Positions 1 to 7,950 of a stretch of 27,263 nt of DNA are shown in pieces. Under the pieces are notes generated by a model. The model searched no databases and was not told where the DNA came from. It was given only the letters and a program-made list of their open reading frames with translations. The stretch's first letter is position 1, and each line of letters starts with the position of its first letter. A program made the position numbers and the translations under genes. The DNA is from CAYFMP01 sp964344215 (GTDB taxonomy: Bacteria; Pseudomonadota; Alphaproteobacteria; Rhodospirillales; Casp-alpha2), in contig CAYFMP010000054.1 in the NCBI GenBank assembly GCA_964344215.1, positions 1 to 27,263 of the forward strand, written 5' to 3'.

Positions 1-52
1 GCCGCATAAACCAAATCCCGTCAAACCGCGGGCTTTCATGAAATATCCGGGC

Positions 53-106
53 TAGAGCAATATCCGATCGAATTGAACCGATTCCAACCGATCGGAAACC
101 GCTCTA
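53..106. repeat. Imperfect palindromic repeat at the ptsP 3' end
   Basis: Outer arms TAGAGC (53-58) and GCTCTA (101-106) pair over 6 bp. Inner arms CCGATCG (64-70) and CGATCGG (89-95) pair over 7 bp. The 5-nt segments between inner and outer arms do not pair, and an 18-nt centre separates the inner arms. The right arm includes the ptsP stop codon (positions 104-106). The layout resembles short palindromic intergenic repeats common in alphaproteobacterial genomes; that resemblance is from memory. It could also fold as an RNA hairpin at the end of the ptsP message. No T-run typical of an intrinsic terminator follows on the minus strand. Confidence 0.6.
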
Positions 107-2395
107 CATCACAACGCCGTTGGCTTCGGCGTAGGCGACCAGCCGATGACGCACCGAATGCTCGCCGAGACCGCTCAGGCCCTCCATGTGGGCGCTCAAC
201 GGCTCGACGGCGAGCGAGCGGATCATCGCCTTGACCGGACCGACCGAGGCCGGCGCCACCGACAGGCGGCGAAAACCCAATCCTAGGAGCGCCATGGCGT
301 CGACCGGGTTGCCGGCCATCTCGCCGCACAGGCCGACCGGTTTGCCGGCAACGCGGCATTTCTCGACGACATCGGCCAGGAACCCGAGCAGGATCGGCGA
401 CAACGTGTCGTAACGCCCGGCCAGCCTCGGGTTGCCGCGGTCGCTGGCGAACAGGAACTGGGTCAGATCGTTGGAGCCGACCGACAGGAAGTCGATGCGC
501 TCCAGCAGGGCCGGGAGCTGAAAGGCGAGCCCCGGTATCTCCAGCATGGCGCCGACCTCGAGAGTGTCGGGCAGACCGTTGCCGCGCCGTTCCTCGCGCT
601 GCAATTCCTTGTCGAGGAGAGCGCGGGCGGCGTCGAACTCGGCGACTTCGGCGATCATCGGGAACATCAGGGCGAGGCGACGGCCGGCGGCGGCCCGTAT
701 CAGGCCGCGCAGTTGCAGGCGCAACAGGGCCGGTCGGTCGAGCGATACGCGGATCGCCCTCCACCCCATCGACGGGTTGTCCTCGCCGACGTGGTCCCAG
801 TAGGGCAGCGCCTTGTCGCCGCCGATATCGAGGCTGCGGAACACCACCGGCTTGTCTCCCGCCTCGTCGAGGATACGGCCGTAGAGCTCGGCCTGCTCGG
901 CGACGCTGGGAAACCGGGACCGCACCATGAAAGGGATTTCGGTCCGAAACAGGCCGATGCCGTCGGCCCCGGTCTCCCTCAGGTTGGCGAGGTCGATCAT
1001 GACGCCGGCGTTGATCTGCAACTCGATCGCCGCGCCGTCGGCGGTCACCGCCGGCTGGTCGCGCAGCGCCGAATACATGGCCTTCTGTTGCCTGAGCGCC
1101 TCGAGGCTCTCGCGGAACGCCTTTCTGGCGTCGTCGCCGGGCCGCGCGAAGACCTGGGCGCGGTCGGCGTCGACGATCACCGTGTCGCCGTCGGCGATGG
1201 CGTCGACGGCGCCGCGGACGAGGCCGACCACCGGGATTTCCAGGGCGCGGGCCATGATCGCCACGTGGCTCGACGGCGAGCCCTCTTCCAGCACCAGCCC
1301 CTTCAGCTTGCGGTGGTCGAAGTCGAGCAACTGGGCCGGCCCCATGGACCGCGCGACGACGATGGCGTTGTCCGGCAGTTCGGCGGCGGCGTCGCCGTTG
1401 GCGCCGATCAGGTGGGCGAGCAGCCGGTGCGCGACGTCGTCGAGGTCGTGAATTCGTTCCCGCAAGTAGGGATCCGGAATCTGCCCCATGCGGGCGCGGA
1501 TGTCGTTCTGCACCTTCTGGACGGCGGCTTCCGCCGTCAGGCCGGTGTCGATGGCCTCCTCGATGCGGGCCAGCCAGCCGGCGTCCTCGGCGATCAGGCG
1601 GTAGGCCTCCATGATGTCGCGATGCTCGCCGGCGCCGGCCATTCTCTCGGTGTCGAGCATGGCGTCGAGCGCCCCGTGCATGTCGGAGAAGGCGACCTCC
1701 AGGCGGTTCCGTTCGACGGCCGGATCGTCGGCCACCATGCGCTCGAAGCGGACCAGCGGTTGGTGGCCGACCGCCACCCCCATGGCGAGGCCGGCGTTGA
1801 GCCGCAATCCCGACAGCCTCAGCGGTTGGGCGGCGGGACCGGTGTCGGCCGCCAGTTCGCCGCGGCCGATCAATTCGCCGCCGGCGATCAGCTCGGCCAG
1901 CACCATGGCGACCGTCTGCAGCGTCTCCACTTCCTCGTCGTCGTACTGGCGCGGCGTGCGGTTCTGCACGGCGATGACGCCGATGACGCGGCCGCCGCGG
2001 AGCACCGGCACACCCATCATCGAATGGTAGATTTCCTCGCCGGTTTCCGGCCGGTAGGCGAAGCTCGGATGGGTTTGCGCTTCGGCCAGGGCGAGCGGAC
2101 GGGCGGTGGCGGCGATGTCGCCGACGATGCCTTCGCCGATGGCGAGCTTGGTGTTGTGAACGGCGGACGCCTTCAGGCCCTGGGTAGCAAACAGCTCGAG
2201 CACGTCGCCGGCCCGGCGTACGTAGACCGAGCAGACCTCGGCCACCATGTCGCCGGCGATGATCTCGACGATCCTGTTCAGGCGCTGCTGGGCGTCGCCC
2301 GATTCGGCCATGACGTCGCGGACCCGGGCCAGCAGGCGCCGGGGCGTCGCGAAATCGTGGTGGCGTCGGGGCGGCGTCGGGCTATCGGCCGTCAC
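104..2395 (-). CDS. ptsP: Phosphoenolpyruvate-protein phosphotransferase, nitrogen PTS enzyme I (EI-Ntr)
   Basis: This cytoplasmic enzyme takes phosphate from PEP and passes it to NPr (PtsO), starting the regulatory nitrogen PTS. The 763-residue protein has the expected order: an N-terminal GAF domain (about 20-165), the EI N-terminal helical part (about 190-315), the swivelling domain with the phospho-accepting His377 in SPSSHVAIMAR, and a PEP-binding TIM barrel (about 440-735) with LFRTEIPFM, SLDIGGDK, SVGSNDLTQF and the catalytic Cys690 in LCGEMAGNP. Length is normal for EI-Ntr. The start is GTG at 2395, supported by GGAGA six bases upstream; the nearest upstream ATG is out of frame. It lies 87 bp downstream of lysC on the same strand, an arrangement seen in many alphaproteobacteria, where prfA often follows (outside this window). 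The GAF domain suggests sensing of a small ligand, glutamine in studied relatives. Confidence 0.96.
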   Translation of the reverse strand: MTADSPTPPRRHHDFATPRRLLARVRDVMAESGDAQQRLNRIVEIIAGDMVAEVCSVYVRRAGDVLELFATQGLKASAVHNTKLAIGEGIVGDIAATARPLALAEAQTHPSFAYRPETGEEIYHSMMGVPVLRGGRVIGVIAVQNRTPRQYDDEEVETLQTVAMVLAELIAGGELIGRGELAADTGPAAQPLRLSGLRLNAGLAMGVAVGHQPLVRFERMVADDPAVERNRLEVAFSDMHGALDAMLDTERMAGAGEHRDIMEAYRLIAEDAGWLARIEEAIDTGLTAEAAVQKVQNDIRARMGQIPDPYLRERIHDLDDVAHRLLAHLIGANGDAAAELPDNAIVVARSMGPAQLLDFDHRKLKGLVLEEGSPSSHVAIMARALEIPVVGLVRGAVDAIADGDTVIVDADRAQVFARPGDDARKAFRESLEALRQQKAMYSALRDQPAVTADGAAIELQINAGVMIDLANLRETGADGIGLFRTEIPFMVRSRFPSVAEQAELYGRILDEAGDKPVVFRSLDIGGDKALPYWDHVGEDNPSMGWRAIRVSLDRPALLRLQLRGLIRAAAGRRLALMFPMIAEVAEFDAARALLDKELQREERRGNGLPDTLEVGAMLEIPGLAFQLPALLERIDFLSVGSNDLTQFLFASDRGNPRLAGRYDTLSPILLGFLADVVEKCRVAGKPVGLCGEMAGNPVDAMALLGLGFRRLSVAPASVGPVKAMIRSLAVEPLSAHMEGLSGLGEHSVRHRLVAYAEANGVVM

Positions 2396-2411
2396 TTTGG
2401 CTCTCCATCGC

Positions 2412-2447
2412 GAACCGGGCGCCCTTCGCGGAGAGGGGCGCCGGTTC
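2412..2447 (-). repeat. Hairpin in the lysC-ptsP spacer
   Basis: Left arm 2412-2424 (GAACCGGGCGCCC) pairs with right arm 2436-2447 over 12 bp with a single bulged G and an 11-nt loop. It lies between the lysC stop codon and the ptsP ribosome-binding site. No U-run follows on the minus strand, so it is not a standard terminator. It could be a transcript-processing or stability element between the two cistrons; function is not shown by the sequence. Confidence 0.5.
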
Positions 2448-2482
2448 TGTTGCGGACTTTCCGGAGCGGTTCCGGCCGGCCG

Positions 2483-3703
2483 CTATTCGGCGTCGAGTCC
2501 GTAGGCCGTATGAAGCGAACGCAGCGCCAATTCCGTGTATTCCTCGGCAACCAGGACGCTGACCTTGATCTCGGACGTGGAAATGACTTGGATATTGATG
2601 CCCTTTTCCGCAAGGGCCCTGAACATCCGCTGGGCAACGCCGGCGTGGCTGCGCATGCCGACGCCGATCACCGAGACCTTGACGACGTTGGCATCGGAAA
2701 GCAGGTCGCTGTATCCCAGTTCGTCGCGCTTCTGGCCGAGGATATCGAGGGCGTGTTCCATGTCATTCTTGGTCACCGTGAAGGTCAGATCGGTGGTCTG
2801 GCCGTCGGCCGAGACGTTTTGGACGATCATATCGACGTTGACGCTGGCTTCCGCCAGCGGCCCGAAGATGGCGGCCGCGATGCCGGGCTTGTCGGCGACC
2901 TGTACGAGGGTGATCTTGGCCTCGTCACGGCTGTAGGCTATTCCGCTGACTAGTTCCTGTTCCACGATTTCATCCTCATCGACAACAAGGGTTCCGGGTT
3001 GGTCGGAAAAACTGGAAAGAACCTGCAGGCGCTGGCCCCGCTTCATGGCCAGTTCGACGGCCCGGGTCTGCAGCACCTTGGCGCCCAAGGACGCCATTTC
3101 CAGCATTTCCTCGTAAGTGATCATCTCGAGCTTGCGGGCCCGGGTGACGATGCGGGGATCCGAGGTATAGATCCCGTCGACGTCGGTGTAGATGTCGCAC
3201 CTGTCCGCAGCCAGCGCCGCGGCCAGCGCCACGGCGCTGGTGTCGGTGCCGCCACGGCCCAGCGTGGTGACGCGGTTGTCGGGGCCGAGCCCCTGGAATC
3301 CGGCCACCACCGGCACTTCGCCCAGCTTCATGCGGCGGTCCAACTCGTCGCATTCGACGACCTCGATGCGGGCCCGGCCGTGGACGCCGTCGGTGCGGAT
3401 CGGCACCTGCCAGCCGAGCCAGGAGCGCGCCTGCAGGCCCATATCCTGCAGGGCCAGCGCCAGCAGGCCGGCCGTCACCTGCTCGCCGGTCGTGACCACG
3501 GTGTCGTACTCGCGGGCGTCGTACAGAGCCGAAATTTCGTCGACGAAATCGACCAGCTGATTGGTGACGCCGGCCATCGCCGATAAGACAACGGCGACTT
3601 CGTTGCCGCGGTCGAGCTCGCGCTTGACGGTGCCGGCAACGGCCTTGATGCGGTCTACGTCGGCGACCGACGTGCCGCCGAATTTCTGAACGATGCGTGC
3701 CAT
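2483..3703 (-). CDS. lysC: Aspartate kinase
   Basis: Phosphorylates L-aspartate to 4-phospho-L-aspartate, the first step towards lysine, threonine, methionine and diaminopimelate. The 406-residue product begins MARIVQKFGGTSV, the K-FGGTS substrate and ATP motif of the family. It carries LGRGGTDTSAVALAAAL and the YTDVDGIYTSDPR segment in the kinase domain (about 1-245). Two regulatory ACT domains follow (about 265-335 and 345-400; DKPGIAAAIFGPLAE and GVGMRSHAGVAQRMFRALAE), as expected for an allosterically inhibited monofunctional enzyme. The frame stays open upstream, but the first residue matching the family is the ATG at 3703 and the total length is the usual one. The Shine-Dalgarno sequence is weak. 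It is divergent from ubiG with a 159-bp shared promoter region and is followed by ptsP. Confidence 0.96.
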   Translation of the reverse strand: MARIVQKFGGTSVADVDRIKAVAGTVKRELDRGNEVAVVLSAMAGVTNQLVDFVDEISALYDAREYDTVVTTGEQVTAGLLALALQDMGLQARSWLGWQVPIRTDGVHGRARIEVVECDELDRRMKLGEVPVVAGFQGLGPDNRVTTLGRGGTDTSAVALAAALAADRCDIYTDVDGIYTSDPRIVTRARKLEMITYEEMLEMASLGAKVLQTRAVELAMKRGQRLQVLSSFSDQPGTLVVDEDEIVEQELVSGIAYSRDEAKITLVQVADKPGIAAAIFGPLAEASVNVDMIVQNVSADGQTTDLTFTVTKNDMEHALDILGQKRDELGYSDLLSDANVVKVSVIGVGMRSHAGVAQRMFRALAEKGINIQVISTSEIKVSVLVAEEYTELALRSLHTAYGLDAE

Positions 3704-3755
3704 GTTTCGCCGTTTTCTGGATGATCCGGTGCGAATCCGGCAAAATCCGTGCAGG

Positions 3756-3784
3756 TTGCAGCCGGGGCGGCGCATACATACTCT
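3756..3784 (+). promoter_or_regulatory. Candidate ubiG promoter
   Basis: TTGCAG (3756-3761) and TACTCT (3779-3784) are separated by 17 bp, in the lysC-ubiG divergent spacer, about 80 bp before the ubiG start. The match to sigma-70 boxes is moderate. It overlaps the candidate lysC promoter on the other strand. Confidence 0.3.
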
Positions 3785-3804
3785 ATAACTCTCCGGTGAG
3801 GCAA
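3775..3804 (-). promoter_or_regulatory. Candidate lysC-ptsP promoter
   Basis: Read on the minus strand, TTGCCT (3804-3799) and TATGTA (3780-3775) are 18 bp apart, about 70 bp upstream of the lysC start. The -10 match is poor, but this is the most AT-rich patch in the spacer. If both calls are right, the ubiG and lysC promoters share their core elements and would compete for polymerase. Confidence 0.25.
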
Positions 3805-3862
3805 GCCCGCCCCGGCCGGGGCCGCGAAGCAAACGAACAGGGGCGTTGGGGAGATTCGACCG

Positions 3863-4630
3863 ATGGCGCAGACGGCGCGAAAAGGGAATGCCCGAAGCCG
3901 CGGCGGCACCGCCGATTCGAGCGAGATCGGGCGTTTTGCCGCCATCGCCGAGGCCTGGTGGGACCCGGAGGGCGATTTCCGCCCGCTGCACCGGCTCAAC
4001 CCGGTCCGTCTTGCCTTCATCCGCGATCATGTCTGCGCCCACTTCGGGCGCGACGCCCTCGGCGCGGCGCCACTCGAGGGCCTCAGCGTCCTCGACATCG
4101 GTTGCGGCGGCGGCCTGTTGGCTGAGCCGGTGCGCCGCCTCGGCGCCGCCGTGCGCGGCATCGACGCCGGCCAAGAGGCCATTGCCATCGCCCGGGCGCA
4201 CGCCGAACAGGGCAGCCTCGACATCGCCTACGACCGCGTCCTGCCCGAGGACCTCGGCGCCGAAAAGGGTCGCTACGACGCCGTCCTCAACATGGAGGTG
4301 GTCGAACACGTCGCCGATTTGGGACTGTTCCTGGAGGCCTCGGCCAAACTGGTCAAGCCGGGCGGCGTCATGGTCGTCTCGACGCTGAATCGCACCCTCA
4401 AATCGCTGGTGCTGGCCAAGGTCGGCGCCGAATACGTGCTGCGCTGGCTGCCGGTCGGCACCCACGACTGGCGCAAGTTCGTGCGCCCTTCGGAACTGGC
4501 CGCCGGGTTGCGCCCGCACGGTGTCGAGATCCGCAAGCTCCGTGGCCTCACCTTCCGGCCGCTGGCCGACGAGTGGAGCCTCAGCGACGACCTCGACGTC
4601 AACTATCTAGCCTTCGCCGTGCGAGATTGA
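3863..4630 (+). CDS. ubiG: Ubiquinone biosynthesis O-methyltransferase
   Basis: Catalyses both SAM-dependent O-methylations in ubiquinone synthesis (the catechol intermediate and demethylubiquinol). The 255-residue protein has the UbiG hallmark near its start, an AWWDPEGDFRPLHRLNPVRL segment at 31-50. A class I methyltransferase fold follows: motif I LDIGCGGG (77-84), acidic residue Asp101 ending strand 2, and NMEVVEHV (143-150). The C-terminal part retains the THDWRKFVRPSEL region. Length is typical of alphaproteobacterial UbiG. The ATG at 3863 is preceded by GGGGAG nine bases away. It is divergent from lysC; the nitroreductase gene follows 56 bp downstream on the same strand but is not obviously related in function. 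Confidence 0.96.
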   Translation: MAQTARKGNARSRGGTADSSEIGRFAAIAEAWWDPEGDFRPLHRLNPVRLAFIRDHVCAHFGRDALGAAPLEGLSVLDIGCGGGLLAEPVRRLGAAVRGIDAGQEAIAIARAHAEQGSLDIAYDRVLPEDLGAEKGRYDAVLNMEVVEHVADLGLFLEASAKLVKPGGVMVVSTLNRTLKSLVLAKVGAEYVLRWLPVGTHDWRKFVRPSELAAGLRPHGVEIRKLRGLTFRPLADEWSLSDDLDVNYLAFAVRD

Positions 4631-4686
4631 AACAACGTTGGCCGAACTCACCCCCAATTCAGCAAAATCGAGGAGAACCCGCCGCC

Positions 4687-5475
4687 ATGCCCGACCCGAG
4701 CGCTGCCGCCGCCGAGCCGAAGTTGACCAGCGATACCATCCGCATCCTCGAGAACCGCGTCAGCGTTCGCAAGTACGCCGACAAGCCGCTCGACGACGCC
4801 ACCGTCGATACGGTTCTGAAGGCCGCCTTCCGGGCGCCGACTTCGTCCAACATTCAGGCCTATAGCGTCGTCGTCGTCCGCGACCCCGAGATCAAGGCGC
4901 GGCTGTCGGAAGTCGCCGGCAATCAGAAGCACATCCGCGAGACGCCGGTGTTCCTGGCCTTTTGCGCCGACCTCACCCGCATCGAGGCAGCGGCCCGGCG
5001 CCACGGCCGCGAGCTCGGCGAAACCAATCTGGAGATGGGGCTGGTGTCGACCGTCGATGCCGCCCTGGTCGGGATGTCGGCATACTTGGCCGCCGACTCG
5101 GTGGGGCTGAAGGGGGTGATGATCGGCGCCGTCCGCAACGACGCCACGCGGACGGCGGCTATCCTCGGCCTGCCGTCGCGCGTCTATTGCGTGTTCGGCA
5201 TGTGCCTGGGCTGGCCCGGCGAGGCGCCGCCGCAGAAACCGCGCATGGATCCGGACGCGATCGTGCACACGGAGCGCTACGGCGAACACGCCGGCGGCCT
5301 CGACCCGGACCGTGCACTGGACGGCTACGACGCGGCGCTGGCCGCCCACTACGAAGGCATCGGCAAGCCGACGACGGCCGATTCGTGGACCCACGAGATC
5401 GCCGCCAAGTTCGACCCGCAGCCGCGCCAGGGTCTGCGCCGACAGCTCGAGGAACGCGGGTTCGATTTCGGTTAG
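4687..5475 (+). CDS. FMN-dependent nitroreductase, NfsA-like
   Basis: Predicted NAD(P)H-dependent flavin oxidoreductase of 262 residues. The N-terminal VSVRKYADKPL and APTSSNIQAYS segments are the FMN-phosphate and flavin-binding signatures of the nitroreductase fold. GMSAYLAADSVGLKGVMIGAVRN and the late LGLPSRVYCVFGMCLGWPG are typical of the NfsA/FRP subgroup, as is the C-terminal extension after the core (about 200-262). No specific substrate can be read from sequence; relatives reduce nitroaromatics, quinones or flavins. The frame is open further upstream, through the end of ubiG, but the ATG at 4687 is preferred because AGGAG lies 11 bases upstream and homology begins soon after. A 6-bp GC hairpin (5477-5494) directly follows the stop codon. 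Confidence 0.9.
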   Translation: MPDPSAAAAEPKLTSDTIRILENRVSVRKYADKPLDDATVDTVLKAAFRAPTSSNIQAYSVVVVRDPEIKARLSEVAGNQKHIRETPVFLAFCADLTRIEAAARRHGRELGETNLEMGLVSTVDAALVGMSAYLAADSVGLKGVMIGAVRNDATRTAAILGLPSRVYCVFGMCLGWPGEAPPQKPRMDPDAIVHTERYGEHAGGLDPDRALDGYDAALAAHYEGIGKPTTADSWTHEIAAKFDPQPRQGLRRQLEERGFDFG

Positions 5476-5476
5476 G

Positions 5477-5494
5477 GCGACCGCAGCCGGTCGC
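5477..5494 (+). terminator. Weak hairpin after the nitroreductase gene
   Basis: GCGACC (5477-5482) pairs with GGTCGC (5489-5494) around a 6-nt loop, starting two bases after the stop codon. No T-run follows, so any terminator role is doubtful; it may only protect the transcript end. Confidence 0.25.
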
Positions 5495-5540
5495 GACGGT
5501 TTGCGAGCGCGCCTTGAAACCGGGACCAACCGGGGCAATC

Positions 5541-5552
5541 TCTCTTAAGAGA
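5541..5552. promoter_or_regulatory. Perfect 12-bp palindrome, possible operator
   Basis: TCTCTTAAGAGA is an exact palindrome 54 bp before the small CxxC gene. It abuts a loose promoter-like pair, TTGAAA (5514-5519) and CAATCT (5536-5541), spaced 16 bp. That position would place the palindrome over the start of transcription, suiting a repressor site. There is no gene-specific evidence for a regulator. Confidence 0.3.
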
Positions 5553-5606
5553 CGATGCCGAACGCGCGCAAGCGGCGGCGATCAACGAACGGGAGGCGCA
5601 GACACC

Positions 5607-5828
5607 ATGGCCGGAGACAAGATATCGGTGACGTTCGAAATTCAGCCGGATGCCGAGAAGATGCTGGAATACGCGGCGCTACGCTACGGGCTGCCCGACA
5701 AGCACAAGGCATTGCGGTGCCTGCTCGACTACCTGGCGCAGGATGCCGACTGGAACCAGATCTTCACCCTGGTGCGCTGCGTGCGCTGCGGCAAGAACGG
5801 CGGCTGGAAGGAGCCCGAAAGCGCGTAG
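5607..5828 (+). CDS. Small conserved-looking protein with C-terminal CxxC
   Basis: A 73-residue protein I do not recognise with confidence. The N-terminal half starts with a probable strand (ISVTFEIQ), followed by a helix (PDAEKMLEYAALRYG) and a second helix (KHKALRCLLDYLAQ), loosely like ribbon-helix-helix or small regulatory folds. The C-terminus has Cys58-x-x-Cys61 (CVRCGK), which could bind metal or be redox-active, and a third cysteine at 38. The ATG at 5607 is preceded by GGGAGG ten bases upstream, and the GC-rich third codon positions match neighbouring genes, so it is very likely expressed. It lies between a nitroreductase and a convergent SGNH hydrolase; neither tells its role. Confidence 0.8.
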   Translation: MAGDKISVTFEIQPDAEKMLEYAALRYGLPDKHKALRCLLDYLAQDADWNQIFTLVRCVRCGKNGGWKEPESA

Positions 5829-5844
5829 GGGTCACGCTCCGCCT

Positions 5845-7251
5845 TCAATCGCCCGCCGTGTTTTCGACGCCCGGCGAAGACGCCGCCAGCGATCGGACGA
5901 CGATATCGGCCACGGCTTGGGCGCCGGTCGAGTTGAAATGCGCCAGCGGAAAATTGTAGAGGGTGTCGATATCGGTCTCGGCCAACCGCGGGTACAGGTC
6001 GATGGCGGCGATCGCCGAGTCCGCCGCAATGCCGAGAACCCGTTTCCGGACAAAGCGATCGTCCCGTCCCGGGTCCTTCAAGGAACGCCGGTCCGGAACG
6101 TAGACCAAGATCAGTTGGGCGCCGTTGGCCTCGGCCACCCGGCGCGCCGTGTTCAAGACCGTCTCGAAAGCCTCGAGCATTTGCGGACCGGGCTCGATTC
6201 CGGGAACCTCGTGGCCGGCCGCCGGTAGGGTTCCCAGAATTTGCAGGCCGAGCGCGTTTCGGAGGTTTCTGAGCAACAGGTAGTCGGTGAAGCCGGTAAG
6301 CGGTCGAACCTGGGTCTTCGAGCGCCTCAGAGGGTCGTCGGCCAACGTCTGTTTCAGCTTTCTCTCGTGGAATTCGAGGATCTTCTCGTCGATTCTCGGC
6401 TTCAGCTCCGGCAAGCCTTGCCGGAAGCCGTCCTCGAGATAGCGCGCCAGAACCGGGTTGGCGAGTTCGTCTTGCAGGTCGGCGAGATCGTTTCCTTCGA
6501 AGTGAAACCAAAGAACCTTGCGGGCGCGAAGCGTCGGCAGATATTCGATGAGCGTTGCGAGGTTGCGCAAAGGGCCGTTGCCGCGGCTGGCGAGATTGAC
6601 GGTCGATGAAAACGTCTCGCGCAACCGCTCCACGTAACCGGCCTCGACGCACGATCCCTGGGTAAACGAATCGCCGACGGCGACGATTTCATGGGCCGGG
6701 TGTTGCCACACTTCGTCGGGATTGCGGAACCCGTAGCGGTCGGAGCGGTAGACGATCCAGCCTTCGCCTTCGTTGCAAAGCACGCTGAGCTTTCCGCCAA
6801 GCGGGGTCAGCGGAGCGACCCGGCGCCCGTCGATATCGAAATCGGGGAGAAGGATCGGCGGTATGGCGGAATAGGCCTGCCTGTTGTCCCGGCGTAGATC
6901 CATCACCACCCGCTCGCCGAGTCGCGTGTCTTCGCCGCGGACGACATCGAACACCACCCATCTCAAATGGTCGGAATTGGCGACGACGGCTTCCAGGACG
7001 GCCGCCGCCAAGCCGACTGAAGCGACCACCAGCAGGGCGTTCACTCGAGTGCCGAAGGGCTTGCGCAGCAACCACAACGGCACACCGCCGGCAACCAGGG
7101 AAACCGCGGCCAGCAGAACCGTCTCGCCTGCCGTCGGCGGCGTCGGCCGCGACAATCCCACGACCAAGCCGCTGGCGAGGCCGGCGGCGGCCAAGAGACC
7201 GATTGCCAAGTTCACGAACGTCGATACGGACATGTCGAAACCGCCGATCAT
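5845..7251 (-). CDS. Membrane-anchored SGNH/GDSL-type hydrolase
   Basis: Predicted serine esterase or acetyl-modifying enzyme of 468 residues. Three hydrophobic segments at about 14-33, 44-62 and 69-90 anchor it in the inner membrane. The rest should be one soluble domain. The SGNH blocks are visible: AVGDSFTQG with nucleophile Ser195, RGNGP with Gly224, FEGNDL with Asn254, and FPLAHFNSTGA with the catalytic His438; Asp427 or Asp429 is a candidate acid. Such membrane-tethered SGNH proteins often act on envelope polysaccharide acyl groups, but the substrate here is unknown. The start is uncertain: ATG 7251 is used; alternatives are TTG 7266 (five residues more) and ATG 7233 (six fewer), none with a strong Shine-Dalgarno. 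It is convergent with the CxxC gene, 16 bp apart. Confidence 0.82.
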   Translation of the reverse strand: MIGGFDMSVSTFVNLAIGLLAAAGLASGLVVGLSRPTPPTAGETVLLAAVSLVAGGVPLWLLRKPFGTRVNALLVVASVGLAAAVLEAVVANSDHLRWVVFDVVRGEDTRLGERVVMDLRRDNRQAYSAIPPILLPDFDIDGRRVAPLTPLGGKLSVLCNEGEGWIVYRSDRYGFRNPDEVWQHPAHEIVAVGDSFTQGSCVEAGYVERLRETFSSTVNLASRGNGPLRNLATLIEYLPTLRARKVLWFHFEGNDLADLQDELANPVLARYLEDGFRQGLPELKPRIDEKILEFHERKLKQTLADDPLRRSKTQVRPLTGFTDYLLLRNLRNALGLQILGTLPAAGHEVPGIEPGPQMLEAFETVLNTARRVAEANGAQLILVYVPDRRSLKDPGRDDRFVRKRVLGIAADSAIAAIDLYPRLAETDIDTLYNFPLAHFNSTGAQAVADIVVRSLAASSPGVENTAGD

Positions 7252-7409
7252 GCGATCAGGCGCCAACCATACAACGATTCACCGGAGAAAACCGCCGGCG
7301 GCCACGGCGGCGATCGGACCCCAACCACCGAAGCATCAAGCAACAGGACTTAAGGCGGGAAGCGGATGGGATGCTATTCGGCACCCAGGAAACGGGCAGA
7401 GGTCGGAAC

Positions 7410-7853
7410 CTAGCTGTCGCGCCTGGGCGACATCGGCAGACGGTAGAACTCGATGCCTTCCTCGTCGAGGTCTTCAGCCTCCTCGTCGGTGGCCTCGCCG
7501 TAGATGCTGCGCTCCTCGGCTTCGCCGTAATGGATGCGCTTGGCCTCCTCGGCGAACTGGTCGCCGACGTCCTCACAAGTCTCCTCGACGTGCTCGCGGA
7601 TCGAATTGACCGCGTTCAATATCTTCTCGGCCACTTCCTGGGCACGGGTCTCGGCGATCTGGTGCTGGCCTTCGCGGGTGTTGGAACGGCCCGGCGCGAT
7701 GTTGGGCGCCATTACCGCCTTGCCGACGCGGGTGTCGGAACAGAACGGGCAGGCGACGTCGCCACCCTTGGCTTGGCTGTCGTAGGTGATGCTGTCGCGG
7801 AACCAGGCTTCGAACTCGTGGCCGTTGCCGCAGCGGAGTTGATACAGGATCAT
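7410..7853 (-). CDS. DUF1178 family zinc-ribbon-like protein
   Basis: A 147-residue protein of the DUF1178 family (function unknown), widespread in alphaproteobacteria. It begins MILYQLRCGNGHEFEAWFRD, with Cys8 and His12 followed by Cys35-x-x-Cys38 (CPFC), a probable zinc ribbon. The family tail is present: RIHYGEAEERSIYGEAT and EEGIEFYRLP. The open frame extends 26 codons upstream, but homology begins at the ATG at 7853. A TATAAT box lies about 41 bp upstream of that ATG. In many relatives this gene sits next to the Nit amidohydrolase and glutaredoxin genes, which here lie about 1 kb away beyond a methyltransferase gene on the opposite strand. Confidence 0.9.
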   Translation of the reverse strand: MILYQLRCGNGHEFEAWFRDSITYDSQAKGGDVACPFCSDTRVGKAVMAPNIAPGRSNTREGQHQIAETRAQEVAEKILNAVNSIREHVEETCEDVGDQFAEEAKRIHYGEAEERSIYGEATDEEAEDLDEEGIEFYRLPMSPRRDS

Positions 7854-7893
7854 TGTGGTCGCGCCGTCCGCCCTCGTTGAATATCGGTATCGT

Positions 7894-7899
7894 ATTATA
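7894..7899 (-). promoter_or_regulatory. -10 box for the DUF1178 gene
   Basis: A perfect TATAAT on the minus strand, 40 bp before the DUF1178 ATG, in the AT-rich 97-bp spacer between that gene and the divergent methyltransferase. The nearest TTG-type -35 (TTGGCC) is 20 bp further up, longer than ideal. Confidence 0.45.
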
Positions 7900-7950
7900 C
7901 CGCGTTTCACTGTTTTATGGGCCAAACACATAGCGCATAACGGTTAACAA

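Noticed and set aside
713..2953. 746-codon plus-strand open frame opposite ptsP and lysC
   Set aside because: It is a high-GC shadow of two well-recognised genes, has His/Asp/Gly-rich sequence without any domain, and crosses the boundary between them.
3704..4519. Upstream extension of the lysC frame
   Set aside because: The extension runs antisense through ubiG and has no family match; aspartokinases begin at the ATG at 3703.
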